Source: a virus. Taken from it: a stretch of 51,760 nucleotides of DNA. Position 1 is the stretch's first letter. Each line of letters starts with the position of its first letter. The stretch covers positions 1 to 51,760 of IMG/VR virus record IMGVR_UViG_3300024319_000019, one strand, 5' to 3'. The notes beneath the pieces were generated by a model that did no database searches, had not been told where the DNA came from, and worked only from the letters and a program-made list of their open reading frames with translations. This document shows positions 1 through 8,700 of the stretch, in pieces. Both the position numbers and the translations under genes were made by a program.

Positions 1-817
1 CACGTCTAAACTTTTCTTCGCCAATACGTCCTATTTCTTCTTTCTTCCACTCTTCGTCTCTGTCTGGATGTTCATGCCACTCTGCAATAAAACTATGAAA
101 TCCGTTTATACCTACATCTTGTTCGTTGCCGTATTCATCAAACTTTTGTTCTGCTTGTTTCCAAATAGTAGCAAACGTATCTTCATCACTGTTTGGTGTG
201 CTAGTAATAATAGCACGACCACCTGTTGCTAGTGTAGGTGATATCGAAGTCCAAAACTCTTCCGCAATGTTGGGTTGTACAAATGCAAACTCGTCACAGT
301 ATAGTAATGAAATACTCATACCGCGTCCTGTGTTGCCTGTTGTTGTTTGACTTACAATACGACTGCCATTTTCAAACTCAATACTACCTTTGTTGTAACT
401 TGTGACACCTGCTCTAATATGATCCGGACAAGTTTCATATACAAAACGTATGCGTGACATAATCTCCTGTGCACCTGTGTATTTGTGTGCAGCAATAAGA
501 ATAGTTTGATCTGGATTAAACATTGCAAACCATGCTAGATAGATTGCAGCACATGTAGTCTTGCCTGTTTGTCTAGGCATCATATTGATGTTGAATCTAA
601 AACTATGATAACTATCCATTAACCCTAGCTGATATTCATAAGGATCAAACAGTAGTTTGCCTTTAGTTGGGTGTTGTATATAAGCAAACTTACGAGAAAA
701 ATGCAAGTATCCTGTATCTGGATCCATGCAGGCCAAAAGGTCTGCTATTTGTTCTTCGGTAAATGTTTCTTTTCTATTCGCCTTTTTGATTAAGACGCCG
801 TCTAATGATGCTGCCAT
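1..817 (-). CDS. 17: Terminase large subunit (T4 gp17-like), C-terminus cut by window edge
   Basis: This is the ATP-driven DNA-packaging motor and headful nuclease that docks on the portal. About 272 N-terminal residues are visible, enough for the ATPase domain only; the nuclease domain lies beyond the left edge. A Walker A motif reads PRQTGKT near residue 80 and a Walker B-type strand reads LLYCDEFAF near residue 172, followed by a TSTPNS coupling motif. The start is the ATG five bases after a TATAAATA octamer, with no Shine-Dalgarno sequence and a terminator just upstream, so the message probably begins at or next to the start codon. The family assignment is secure. The gene follows gp16 and two structural genes, as expected of a packaging block, but behind its own promoter. 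Confidence 0.96.
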   Translation of the reverse strand, partial: MAASLDGVLIKKANRKETFTEEQIADLLACMDPDTGYLHFSRKFAYIQHPTKGKLLFDPYEYQLGLMDSYHSFRFNINMMPRQTGKTTCAAIYLAWFAMFNPDQTILIAAHKYTGAQEIMSRIRFVYETCPDHIRAGVTSYNKGSIEFENGSRIVSQTTTGNTGRGMSISLLYCDEFAFVQPNIAEEFWTSISPTLATGGRAIITSTPNSDEDTFATIWKQAEQKFDEYGNEQDVGINGFHSFIAEWHEHPDRDEEWKKEEIGRIGEEKFRR

Positions 818-822
818 AATAT

Positions 823-830
823 TATTTATA
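823..830 (-). promoter_or_regulatory. Late promoter for gp17
   Basis: On the minus strand this reads exactly TATAAATA, the T4 late-promoter octamer recognised by the gp55/gp33-type late sigma system. It lies between a terminator and gp17. Only five bases separate it from the gp17 ATG, which places the predicted first nucleotide on the start codon. Confidence 0.8.
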
Positions 831-859
831 GAAAAAAATAGCACCCGTAGGTGCTATTT
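831..859 (-). terminator. Rho-independent terminator with UACG loop
   Basis: The minus-strand RNA forms a 10-bp stem (AAATAGCACC with GGTGCTATTT) closed by a UACG tetraloop and followed by a run of U. It ends the transcript of the 311-residue structural gene and insulates gp17. Confidence 0.85.
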
Positions 860-895
860 GGGTCCGTTCGCTCAGTCGGTAGAACGTTCTTAATC
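860..895 (+). other. tRNA-Lys-like 5' half fragment (D-arm remnant)
   Basis: The plus strand reads like the first half of a tRNA. A GGGTC start is followed by a D-arm with a GTTC stem, the loop GCTCAGTCGGTA and a matching GAAC, and shortly after by TTAATC, resembling the anticodon-loop region of tRNA-Lys(UUU). No anticodon stem partner, T-arm or acceptor 3' half follows, so this is not a functional tRNA. It overlaps the last codon and stop of the neighbouring minus-strand gene. It could be a recombination relic or chance similarity. Confidence 0.4.
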
Positions 896-1825
896 TTCTT
901 CTTTGGCTTTTTTCATTAGCATTTGAACAATCTCTTTGTTCAAAGATGATTTTTTAATGACATCGTTCATGTTGTTAGCAGCAAATCCGCTGCCACCAAA
1001 CTCAGCTAATACTTCACCAAGTCTTGAAAGTGCATTTGCCATCATTAAACTAGTATCATCAGTTCCTGACATATTTGAACTCATGTCCATCATTTTGCGT
1101 CCAAGATTGTTGATGTCTTTGTGCTTGTTTTCAAAGTTACTTGGAACATCATATTCAGCAACTTCTGCATCTGCTTTTTTGTTACCAGCATCAATCATTG
1201 CTTTGATACCTTTAGACTTTTTGTCTTCGTCTTCATCTTCGCCATCACGCTGTGCAATAGCTTGACTCATTGGCTCTTCTTTGTTGCCGTCGCCATCTAA
1301 GTCTGGAAAGTCTGGCTTTGGCTCTTTTGATGCTTGTTTTTCAGCAAGTGCTTTTGTAAGCATTGCATGAATACTTTCTCTAGTATTCATTGGATTGTCG
1401 CCACCTGCTGTTGCTGGATGTGATCCTTTTTCTTTGTGTAAGTCGTCACCACTTGGAATCATGTCACTTACATCGCCTGCATTTGATCTCATATATTCGT
1501 CATCTGGTTCTGTAGTTGCATCACCAAAGTTACCATCATAATCATCTTCTTCTTTTGAAATCATTCTGATAGTGTCTGCCATTGTTTCACTTGACGACTT
1601 GCCGCCGCAGCCTGCCATAAGATCTGAAGGACCATGATCGCCGCCACATACATCACACGGGCCGTCATCTTCTGGACTCGGTAACATTTTTTGATTAATA
1701 TCATCAATATCAACTTCTTTTGCATCAGAACCTGCTAGTTGCATAATGCGCAGTAGTTCTGATACTTCCGATGCGCTTTCGCCATTTACACTAATGTTCA
1801 TATTAGCTTCGTTTACTTTTTTCAT
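890..1825 (-). CDS. Conserved acidic virion structural protein with DLDGDGN motif
   Basis: This 311-residue acidic protein lies between gp16 and gp17 and resembles uncharacterised structural proteins of marine T4-like phages; its function is unknown. The N-terminus carries a short ordered-looking segment (SVNGESASEVSELLRIM). A CDVCGG...CGG cluster near residues 57-75 could bind metal. A DLDGDGN stretch near residue 176 looks like an EF-hand/dockerin calcium loop. The middle is low-complexity Asp/Glu/Lys-rich, and the C-terminal 80 residues look helical. A GGAG ribosome site precedes the ATG, one base after the upstream stop. A terminator follows the gene. Confidence 0.7.
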   Translation of the reverse strand: MKKVNEANMNISVNGESASEVSELLRIMQLAGSDAKEVDIDDINQKMLPSPEDDGPCDVCGGDHGPSDLMAGCGGKSSSETMADTIRMISKEEDDYDGNFGDATTEPDDEYMRSNAGDVSDMIPSGDDLHKEKGSHPATAGGDNPMNTRESIHAMLTKALAEKQASKEPKPDFPDLDGDGNKEEPMSQAIAQRDGEDEDEDKKSKGIKAMIDAGNKKADAEVAEYDVPSNFENKHKDINNLGRKMMDMSSNMSGTDDTSLMMANALSRLGEVLAEFGGSGFAANNMNDVIKKSSLNKEIVQMLMKKAKEED

Positions 1826-1826
1826 A

Positions 1827-2309
1827 TTAGTCTCCTGACTGTTCTTTACGAGCTGTCTCTAATTCTTTCAGCAGGTCCATTACTCTATTTTCGCCTGCCA
1901 TATCCTGTGCGCTTTCGCCTTCGAGTTCTTCAACTGTTAGCTTTGCAACATATACATCAGAAGACACTTCTTCTTGATACAGCTCTTGTGGCTCATTTGG
2001 ATTACGTACAATAATATGACTTTGTTTGACTCCGCAACACTGTCCGATGTACTCTTGAAGTACTTGCACTGTTGTTGGATATGTACAACTTATTTCAAAG
2101 TATGTAGCTTCGCAGTTTTCTAACTGTGGAAAGTCTAGTGGACGTTCTTGTATTGGTGTTTTTTTACCAGCTGCAATTTGCGAGCATCCGTATTTTTGTA
2201 AACTGGTTTCAAGCATATCTTCAAAGTTTTCAGGCAGCTCACCAGCTACACCAATCTTGAACTCGTATGTTTTTTTACTTTCAGTCAAATAATCAGCAAA
2301 GTTTTTCAT
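1827..2309 (-). CDS. Conserved protein of the packaging block, unknown function
   Basis: This 160-residue protein sits between gp16 and gp17. It begins MKNFADYLTES, an opening seen on several virion proteins of marine T4-like phages. The body is mixed alpha/beta with five cysteines in the first 90 residues and an acidic C-terminal helix (VMDLLKELETARKE). No catalytic motif is visible. The next gene starts one base after its stop, indicating co-expression with the 311-residue protein. A late-promoter octamer lies 24 bases upstream, overlapping the end of gp16. A structural or packaging-accessory role is inferred from position only. Confidence 0.6.
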   Translation of the reverse strand: MKNFADYLTESKKTYEFKIGVAGELPENFEDMLETSLQKYGCSQIAAGKKTPIQERPLDFPQLENCEATYFEISCTYPTTVQVLQEYIGQCCGVKQSHIIVRNPNEPQELYQEEVSSDVYVAKLTVEELEGESAQDMAGENRVMDLLKELETARKEQSGD

Positions 2310-2331
2310 TATTGTATCCTACGTTATGTTA

Positions 2332-2814
2332 CTATTTATCATTGTTCATGCCTTTTAACTTCTCTAAAAGGCTATTACGATCTGAGACAACATATCCTTC
2401 CCCGTTAACTACGCCGCCATCGCCAGGGTTACTATCTTTGTCCATTTTTTCTTTTTTAAGTTGCAAGTCAATCATTTTTAGTTTCTTATCCATTTTAGCA
2501 ACCTTAGCATCTAATGATGTTTTAAGCATTCCGCCAGCAACTTCAAATACTCTGCTTGCGTAACGTGATTCAACATTCATTCCTAAATCCATTAAATCGT
2601 CATATGCTTCCAATGCACGTGATGCAATGTCTTCGAGTTCGTCGTCTGCTTTTTGGCCAAGTCCTTTAACAGCTGGCAATGCACTTGCAATCTTGTCAAA
2701 CTCTGCAATATCTCTAAAAGTTTCTTCTTGTGCAACAACTGCCTGTTGTTGTACTTCTTGTTTAATATCTTCGTTATCTGGAAGATTCAACATTTCTTCA
2801 AGTTTCTTTGTCAT
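2332..2814 (-). CDS. 16: Terminase small subunit (T4 gp16-like)
   Basis: This DNA-recognition subunit regulates the gp17 motor during packaging. At 160 residues it is close to T4 gp16 (164). A charged N-terminal tail with a Gln-rich patch is followed by two long helices spanning about residues 55-125, including the family-like stretch SRYASRVFEVAGGMLKT and then a Lys-rich coiled coil (KMDKKLKMIDLQLKKEK). This matches the central oligomerising coiled coil of the family. The C-terminal tail is polar. It lies directly downstream of gp4 and upstream of gp17. The ATG follows an AGGTG site, and a late octamer lies 26 bases upstream. Confidence 0.82.
   Translation of the reverse strand: MTKKLEEMLNLPDNEDIKQEVQQQAVVAQEETFRDIAEFDKIASALPAVKGLGQKADDELEDIASRALEAYDDLMDLGMNVESRYASRVFEVAGGMLKTSLDAKVAKMDKKLKMIDLQLKKEKMDKDSNPGDGGVVNGEGYVVSDRNSLLEKLKGMNNDK
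2333..2340 (-). promoter_or_regulatory. Late promoter embedded in the gp16 stop
   Basis: The minus strand reads GATAAATA, one base from the T4 late octamer. It overlaps the last codons and the TAG stop of gp16 (GAT AAA TAG) and lies 24 bases upstream of the next start. Confidence 0.6.
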
Positions 2815-2839
2815 AATAACACCTATAATATGCTACTAT

Positions 2840-2847
2840 TATTTATC
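2840..2847 (-). promoter_or_regulatory. Late promoter embedded at the gp4 stop
   Basis: The minus strand reads GATAAATA. The TAA inside it is the stop codon of gp4, and the octamer lies 26 bases upstream of gp16, which has a ribosome site between. Confidence 0.6.
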
Positions 2848-3280
2848 TACGTTTGCCTTGATGGAAAATATCTCCTTCGTTAACAACTCTAAATAGCATT
2901 CCTTTTTGTTTACAGTAACCTCTAGCTGCTGCCCATTTTGCTTGATTAACAACATAGTGTAACTTGTTTACTTTGCTGTTGCCTAGTTGTTCTTTAAATG
3001 TATGATTTGCTGGCTTGACTTCTATTAGTTCAACGTGTTGTTTACCTGTACGATCATTGTATACTATAAAGAAATCAGGAACATATATAGTGTGTTTTCC
3101 ACTTAGTGGATTTCTATAAGGAATACGAACTGCTTCACTAGCCCATTTTGTTATATTTTCGTTTGTATCGCACATACGCATAAAAGCAAATTCCCAACTA
3201 CTTCTATAAGTAGGAGTTCTGCCGCCTACATATTTTTCAGGGTTTTTTAATGTATACTTGCCTTGTGCAAACCTCGACAT
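2843..3280 (-). CDS. 4: Head completion nuclease-like protein (T4 gp4/gp50/gp65)
   Basis: This 145-residue head-completion protein acts late, making filled heads competent for tail joining. It matches T4 gp4 along its length, from the opening FAQGKYTLKNPEKYVGG to the segment PTYRSSWEFAFM. A PD-(D/E)xK nuclease core is visible: Glu30 in the first helix, Pro68-Asp69 at the end of a strand, and Glu87-Val-Lys89 (EVKP). These suggest a nuclease fold, perhaps used to trim DNA. Its start overlaps the upstream stop as TAATG, so translation is probably coupled. Confidence 0.9.
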   Translation of the reverse strand: MSRFAQGKYTLKNPEKYVGGRTPTYRSSWEFAFMRMCDTNENITKWASEAVRIPYRNPLSGKHTIYVPDFFIVYNDRTGKQHVELIEVKPANHTFKEQLGNSKVNKLHYVVNQAKWAAARGYCKQKGMLFRVVNEGDIFHQGKRR

Positions 3281-3654
3281 TACAATACAACGTTTCTATT
3301 TTCGTATGTTACAATCTGATAATCTGTTGTGTAACCAAGAGCACTTACTTTGCTTCTGTTATTATTCAAAATAGCAGCTACCAGCTGACTAAGTTTTACC
3401 TCATCTAAACCTTTTAAACTATCTAATAACTCAAATATATTTTTATTTTCAGATTTAGCTTGTTGCAATAATACTGTAGTTACAGCAATAGCTGCATTAT
3501 CTTCAAACTTTCTTTTTTTAAAAAATCCTAATACACTATCAACTTCATTGCTTGTAATCGATATCGATTTTGAAAAATATCTATCAAAGAATGATTTTAC
3601 CTCTGCTGCACTATCAGATGATTTATTAATACTTTTATCAGTTATACTACTCAT
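3280..3654 (-). CDS. Small conserved protein upstream of gp4, unknown
   Basis: This 124-residue protein is not recognised. It starts with a Ser/Lys-rich tail (residues 1-20), then shows three or four predicted helices (SFFDRYFSKSI, NAAIAVTTVLLQQA, LSQLVAAILNN) and ends in a short beta-like strand (YQIVTYENRNVVL). There are no cysteines and no catalytic pattern. It lies between a tube-fold protein and gp4 and overlaps gp4 by TAATG; its ATG directly follows the upstream TAA. This tight packing suggests a virion or assembly role. The coding call rests on length, frame continuity and spacing. Confidence 0.6.
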   Translation of the reverse strand: MSSITDKSINKSSDSAAEVKSFFDRYFSKSISITSNEVDSVLGFFKKRKFEDNAAIAVTTVLLQQAKSENKNIFELLDSLKGLDEVKLSQLVAAILNNNRSKVSALGYTTDYQIVTYENRNVVL

Positions 3655-4929
3655 TTAGCCACCTATAATATTCTCAAGAGTGCTAGTAAATGCTGCACCT
3701 TGTAGTGTTGGGTCTACTCTATAGTTATCAACAACTGCCTGTTGTAGTTGTAGTTGTTGGGTTGCATTTAAATTATCAAACAGCTGGCCGTTATCATTAA
3801 ATGAGTTTGATGATCCTTGTGCTATTGCATAGTTTCGAAGAGCATTCCTGGCCAAGTCTCTTTGCTTAATAGTACTATTTTGTAACTCTCTTTGAGATAT
3901 TGTTGATTCAAATGCTGCATCAAAAAAGGCTGTAGTTATAGCTGTCTGAGTTGAACTTTGTGGAAAGAATGTATTACTATTAAATGGAACTCTGTTATCT
4001 GTTGTAACTGGATTAGTTACAAATGGAGATCTTAGGTTACGTTGCTGTTCGGTATTAAACTCAGTTATTCCTAATATGTCTAAAAATATATCAGCAAATA
4101 CCTTAGTCCAACCATTCTCAATTCCTGTTGTATCACTACCCGATCCTGTACTAATATACGGACTTGGAGATTTATCATAGTGTGCGTTATCTGCAAATCC
4201 TGCTGGATTATCATCTCCGGTATAACCTCTATCGTATAATACTGTTTCATAATCAACACGCATAGTATTTTTCATTATACCAGAAGCATCTGATTGATCT
4301 ACTCTATCATGTTCCCAGCCAGATATAAGAGGATTAACAAGTGTAAAACTAGTAAAATGACTATCAGTATTTTGATGATGTAGTTGGTGTATAGTTATAC
4401 TATTAAAAAATGGATATGTTTTGCCGGATCTGTTAAAACCGTGTCTATAAGTATTCTGTGGCTCACTATCGTATAAGCCAGTTTGATATGCACGTGGACG
4501 AGTTCCTTGATCAGCATAGTTGCCGTCTTCATAATAATATCTATAATAGGCTTCCCACAATAATGTTGTTAGCCCAGCAGCATCATCATGAAACTCAATA
4601 TTAACAGGATTATAGTTTATTCTTGTTTGAACTACTTTTTTTCTATTATATTGATTTATTGTTTCGGTATTAATATCGTAGTTTGGTAAATCAGCAGATG
4701 ATGCTAATATATTAAACTCTCGTTTGTTTAATAAGTTACTAACATTGTTTCCTAATGATTGTAACGCTATTGGATTTACATCTATTACAACATGATATAA
4801 GAATTTGACTTTAGGCGCAAGTCTAAAGTTATTGCGACGATACAAGTTTGAGGCGTGAGTAAAGTCACCCATTATACCTTTGTTGGTATCAAAATTAGTA
4901 AAGTTATCAAAGTTTCTATTTAACGGCAT
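3655..4929 (-). CDS. Tail-tube-fold structural protein (possible gp54/gp48-type tube initiator)
   Basis: This 424-residue protein shows features of T4 tube-family proteins. An N-terminal strand region (LAPKVKFLYHVVIDVNP) is followed by a segment like the tube fold (TRINYNPVNIEFHDDAAGL, then an aromatic helix with YYRYYYED) and a later strand pair (HFTSFTLVNPLISGWEHD ... TMRVDYETVLYD). The C-terminal 120 residues are Asn/Gln-rich and probably flexible. It lies next to gp19. A baseplate tube-initiator or cap (gp54 or gp48) is the best guess, but assignment needs structure comparison. The ATG has no ribosome site and lies four bases after a late octamer. Confidence 0.55.
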   Translation of the reverse strand: MPLNRNFDNFTNFDTNKGIMGDFTHASNLYRRNNFRLAPKVKFLYHVVIDVNPIALQSLGNNVSNLLNKREFNILASSADLPNYDINTETINQYNRKKVVQTRINYNPVNIEFHDDAAGLTTLLWEAYYRYYYEDGNYADQGTRPRAYQTGLYDSEPQNTYRHGFNRSGKTYPFFNSITIHQLHHQNTDSHFTSFTLVNPLISGWEHDRVDQSDASGIMKNTMRVDYETVLYDRGYTGDDNPAGFADNAHYDKSPSPYISTGSGSDTTGIENGWTKVFADIFLDILGITEFNTEQQRNLRSPFVTNPVTTDNRVPFNSNTFFPQSSTQTAITTAFFDAAFESTISQRELQNSTIKQRDLARNALRNYAIAQGSSNSFNDNGQLFDNLNATQQLQLQQAVVDNYRVDPTLQGAAFTSTLENIIGG

Positions 4930-4933
4930 AAAG

Positions 4934-4941
4934 TATTTATC
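4934..4941 (-). promoter_or_regulatory. Late promoter abutting a start codon
   Basis: The minus strand reads GATAAATA, four bases before the ATG of the tube-fold gene. A second weaker octamer, TTTAAATA at 4945-4952, lies slightly upstream. The terminator at 4970-4990 limits read-through from gp19, so one of these should drive the gene. Confidence 0.55.
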
Positions 4942-4969
4942 TTATATTTAAACAGCGCACATAACAAAT

Positions 4970-4990
4970 AAGGAGCCCATTGGGCTCCTT
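4970..4990 (-). terminator. Terminator hairpin after gp19
   Basis: A perfect 9-bp stem (AAGGAGCCC with GGGCTCCTT) with a 3-base loop is followed on the minus strand by the U-rich ATTTGTT. It sits between gp19 and the next promoter. Confidence 0.7.
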
Positions 4991-5017
4991 AGAAGTCAAG
5001 CAATCTCTTAGTTAGTA

Positions 5018-5656
5018 TTAAAGAGCGGCAGCGCCTGTGGCACCTGTGCCTGTTTCAGTATTTCGATCTTGGAAGTTATTAGGCGTTCCAACACCTACGT
5101 TAAGTTGTACAGCATTGTCATATTGAATATTAAGAGCTACTGTCATTGCATCGTTTGCTGAGTAACTCATTGATCCGTAGTCAACACTTGTTAAATAGCA
5201 ACCATATAGTTCCCAAGTTTCAAGTACAGCTGGAGTATTAGCGCCGTTGCCGCCGTCTAGTACTTCAATACGTTGTGTAAACTTATAGTCTTGTCCTGTA
5301 GCAGCACTAGACTGTTCAAAGAAATCAAACTGTTTCTGTAGTTGCTCGCCTACTGAACGTTGTACGTTTCCGTTAACATCGTCACGTAAGTTCATTGTAA
5401 CTGCTTGCCATTCGTGCTTGCCTGCCATATAAATTTTACTGTTGTAAACATCAATCGGTATTTGTTGGAATGATATATTTGGACGGGTTGCATCAATAAC
5501 CTGTTTTGTTAATTCAGTTGTGTTGCCTGTAATACCAAAGTTTTCCAATGTTACTCGGAAACGGTATTGTAGTTTAGGCATTAGCAGACCCTGACTGCTT
5601 GCACTAGTATCGTTTGCTAACGGTACTGTTAAATTTAATAGAGTTGAGATTGCCAT
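5018..5656 (-). CDS. 19: Tail tube protein (T4 gp19-like)
   Basis: This protein forms the stacked hexameric rings of the inner tail tube. At 212 residues it is longer than T4 gp19 (163), mostly through an Ala/Thr/Gly-rich C-terminal tail (GTGATGAAAL). Family-typical segments include PKLQYRFRVTLENFG near residue 27, the loop TRPNISFQQIPIDVYNSKIY, and the strands ETWELYGCYLTSVDYG and TVALNIQYDNAVQL. It has its own late promoter, a strong AAGGAG site before the ATG and a terminator behind it, consistent with very high expression. It sits between sheath gp18 and the tube-fold protein. Confidence 0.93.
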   Translation of the reverse strand: MAISTLLNLTVPLANDTSASSQGLLMPKLQYRFRVTLENFGITGNTTELTKQVIDATRPNISFQQIPIDVYNSKIYMAGKHEWQAVTMNLRDDVNGNVQRSVGEQLQKQFDFFEQSSAATGQDYKFTQRIEVLDGGNGANTPAVLETWELYGCYLTSVDYGSMSYSANDAMTVALNIQYDNAVQLNVGVGTPNNFQDRNTETGTGATGAAAL

Positions 5657-5678
5657 CTATGTTTCTCCTTATCACATG

Positions 5679-5686
5679 TATTTATC
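5679..5686 (-). promoter_or_regulatory. Late promoter for gp19
   Basis: The minus strand reads GATAAATA, 22 bases upstream of the gp19 start, with an AAGGAG ribosome site in between. This is a conventional late-promoter layout. Confidence 0.72.
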
Positions 5687-5690
5687 ATTT

Positions 5691-5716
5691 GTAGGGGGAT
5701 TTTATTTTCCCCCTAC
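5691..5716 (-). terminator. Strong hairpin between gp18 and gp19
   Basis: A perfect 9-bp inverted repeat (GTAGGGGGA with TCCCCCTAC) encloses an 8-base AT loop just after the gp18 stop. No U-tract follows, so it may be a weak terminator, a message-end stabiliser or a processing site rather than a classical terminator. Confidence 0.5.
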
Positions 5717-5725
5717 TTTAATGAT

Positions 5726-8700
5726 TTATAATCCTGCGATTTCTCCTGTATTTTTGATACGCAATGGTATGTATATAAACTCTACTGCTTTGACTGGTTC
5801 AATAGCAATATCTACATATAGTTCATTTCGATCAATTCTCGCTGGTGTGTTGTTTGATTCGTCGCACACAACTAAGAAGTCATATAGAGCTCTTAGTCCC
5901 ACTAGTTCAACCATTAAACTTTCTACTTGTGCTTTGATTTCATCACGTGTGATTTTATCATTTGGTTCAAATAGATATGGTTTTGTCAACTGATTCAACT
6001 GACTACGTAAGTACACTACAAGTCTTGCAACATTAACTCTATCAAGAGCACTTGCATTTCTTGCACGAGTTTTTTGTCCAAATACAACTAGCCCTGCACC
6101 TGTTAAGAATGTAATAGGGTTAACGTTGTTTTGATACAATGTATCTCGCTGTCCTTCGTTTAGTGCTGATGCAACAAATTCGCCTTCGTTACTAATGTAA
6201 CCTGTTGAAGTTGCGTTTGTAACTCCGCCACGTCTTGTACCTGCTGGTGCAAACCATGGATAAGCAACTTGGTCATTAAGTGCAAATGTACGTAGTACCA
6301 TATGCGATGCTGGAACAACAACATTGTTACCTGCATTATCGCTTGTGAAACCACTTGGATAATAAACACCTAAGTATTCATCTCTACTTACAAGTCCGTT
6401 GTCATTATCTTCAACAACTGTATTAACGTTGGTTGCCCATTCGTTAAGTGAAGTTGCATCCGGTGTTAAACGGAAAGGTGAATCACCAATAACAAATGCT
6501 GTTAGGCCTCTGTCATAGTTTAGTGTAATCATTTCTCCGATTAGCTCTGGATAACCTGGTGTTGACATCAAGTTAAAGATACGTGATTCATTGTCACGAA
6601 TATCTTGATTTTCGTTTAGCATTGCTTGTAGTTTTTGTACTACAACTTTACGCTGTGCTTTACGACCAAAGCTACCAGATCCATCTGCTTCGTTAGCTGA
6701 TTCTGTAACCCAACGGTGTGGATAATATGCTGACATTGATTCGTCGCCAAAGCGTTCGTTGTCTGCTGCTAAGTCGACATAGTTACGCTCAAAGCGTTTA
6801 ACGTTGAATCCGCTTCTACGTAGGTTCCATAGCAACATACCTTTTGGATATAGTGCTGGATCTGGACAATCTACATCGACATAGTTACTAGTAATCATGT
6901 CAACAATATCGCCTTCAGTACTGCTGTTTGCACCTGCTGTGTTGTAACGTGCATCTGCAAATAGTACACCGTTTTCAGTTGTTTGATCTGTTGTATCAAG
7001 TTCAACCCAACTGTTTAGTGTATTATTCCAACGATAGATTCTTGGGAAGTTTTCTAAATCTGCTGTACTAACCCAAATATCGCCAGTTACAAGATTGCCA
7101 CCATCTGCACGGTCGCCATCAACTGGTTCAGATGCAGCAACGATTGGACCGCTTGCGTCTGGAGCATTTCCAGGTGTAACATCGTAATACGGTGAATCAG
7201 TATTCAAATATCCAACCCACTTATCGCCATCGTGTACCATAATGTCAACTTCATCAACAACACTACTATACCATAATGCGCCGTCAGCTGCAAGAGCAGT
7301 TGGAGCATCATTACTTGCTGTATAAGTTAGTTCTTTCCAAAGTGTTGCAATATATGCACCTGACAACCCGTTTGGACTATCATAAAAGTTTACAGTTCCT
7401 GATTTTGTTGAGTAGTTCCAAGCAGTAAATGCGTCAGCTAATGGTGTGTTTGCACCATCTACAAATCTAATGTCGCCACCAATAGCATGTGATACTACAA
7501 CTCTATTAGTTGAATCAACACTAGCAGTAACATTAGTTAATCCTGCTGTATTAATAGCTGCTGCCATTAACTCTGCATCAGTTGTAGCACCTGTTGCACT
7601 AAATGAAATAGTTACTGGTGTACTTAATGTTGCGCTTCCTTTTACTGTTTCACTAATAGTAAAATCATTAGTACCACTTGTAAATGTATTACTGTCGACT
7701 ACACCACTAGTAATAGTTGTTGCGCCATTAGCATTACGTTTGAAAAGAGTAAAGTTAGCTAGGTTTGTTGCATTTTCTGTAACATTTGCCATTGCATAAA
7801 CATTAAGCGTTGTTAAGTTTGCGCCGCCACCTGTTTTATCTAAGCCAGCTAATGCTGCTGAGTTTGAAGTATAAATCGGTGTGCTTACTGCATCCCATAG
7901 TTCAGTTGAACCATTCCATACTTTTGTTTTCCAATCTGCACCACTGTTTGGTGTAGTTGTTTTAACCCATACACTTCCTGTTGGACGTGATGCTGAATCT
8001 GCTGTTTTCCATTCTGGAACACTTGTGTGAGCAGTTGCTTGATGTGCTGGTGGATAATATGTTCCAGCAACAATACCTGCATCAGTTAGTGGTGTTCCTG
8101 TACCGTTACCAAGAACGATGTTAGAATGTGTTGCACCAGTATTTTTAAATGCTAATCTGTTATCTATTGCTTCTGCAGTGATTCCAACAGCACCTAATGC
8201 TGTATTAATATCACTTACTGTTGAAGCAAGACTAGTTCCAGATAGTACAACTGTTACACTAAGACCTTCTGCAGATCCAATAGTAATAGTATTACTTGCT
8301 GTAAATGTCGGTGTACCTGCTGTACCTGTTACTGAAGGCCAACTGCCTTTCCAGTTTGCACTGCCTACTTCTACCCATGCACCTGTTGTGTTTTTATACC
8401 ATGTACGTATAATAGTTGAAACAGCTACAACTGCGTAATCGCCAATAGCGCCAACTGATTGTTTTGGAGCATAAGGAGATGAACCTGATGTTTGTGTTGC
8501 ATCGGTAATAACAGTTGGTGTTTTGTTAGTAAATGTTTGACCAACTTTATTAGTCGCTGACTGCGCACTACCGTTCCATTCAAAGATACCAAACTTTGTT
8601 ACTTGAGTATCTAACCAATAAGTACCATCTGCAGGATTTGCAGTAGTTGGCGTTGAACTAGCTGATATCGCTGTAAGGTCAACATCTGCTCTTACTACAT

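Noticed and set aside
860-935. Functional tRNA gene
   Set aside because: Only the 5' half is present; anticodon stem, T-arm and acceptor 3' strand are missing.
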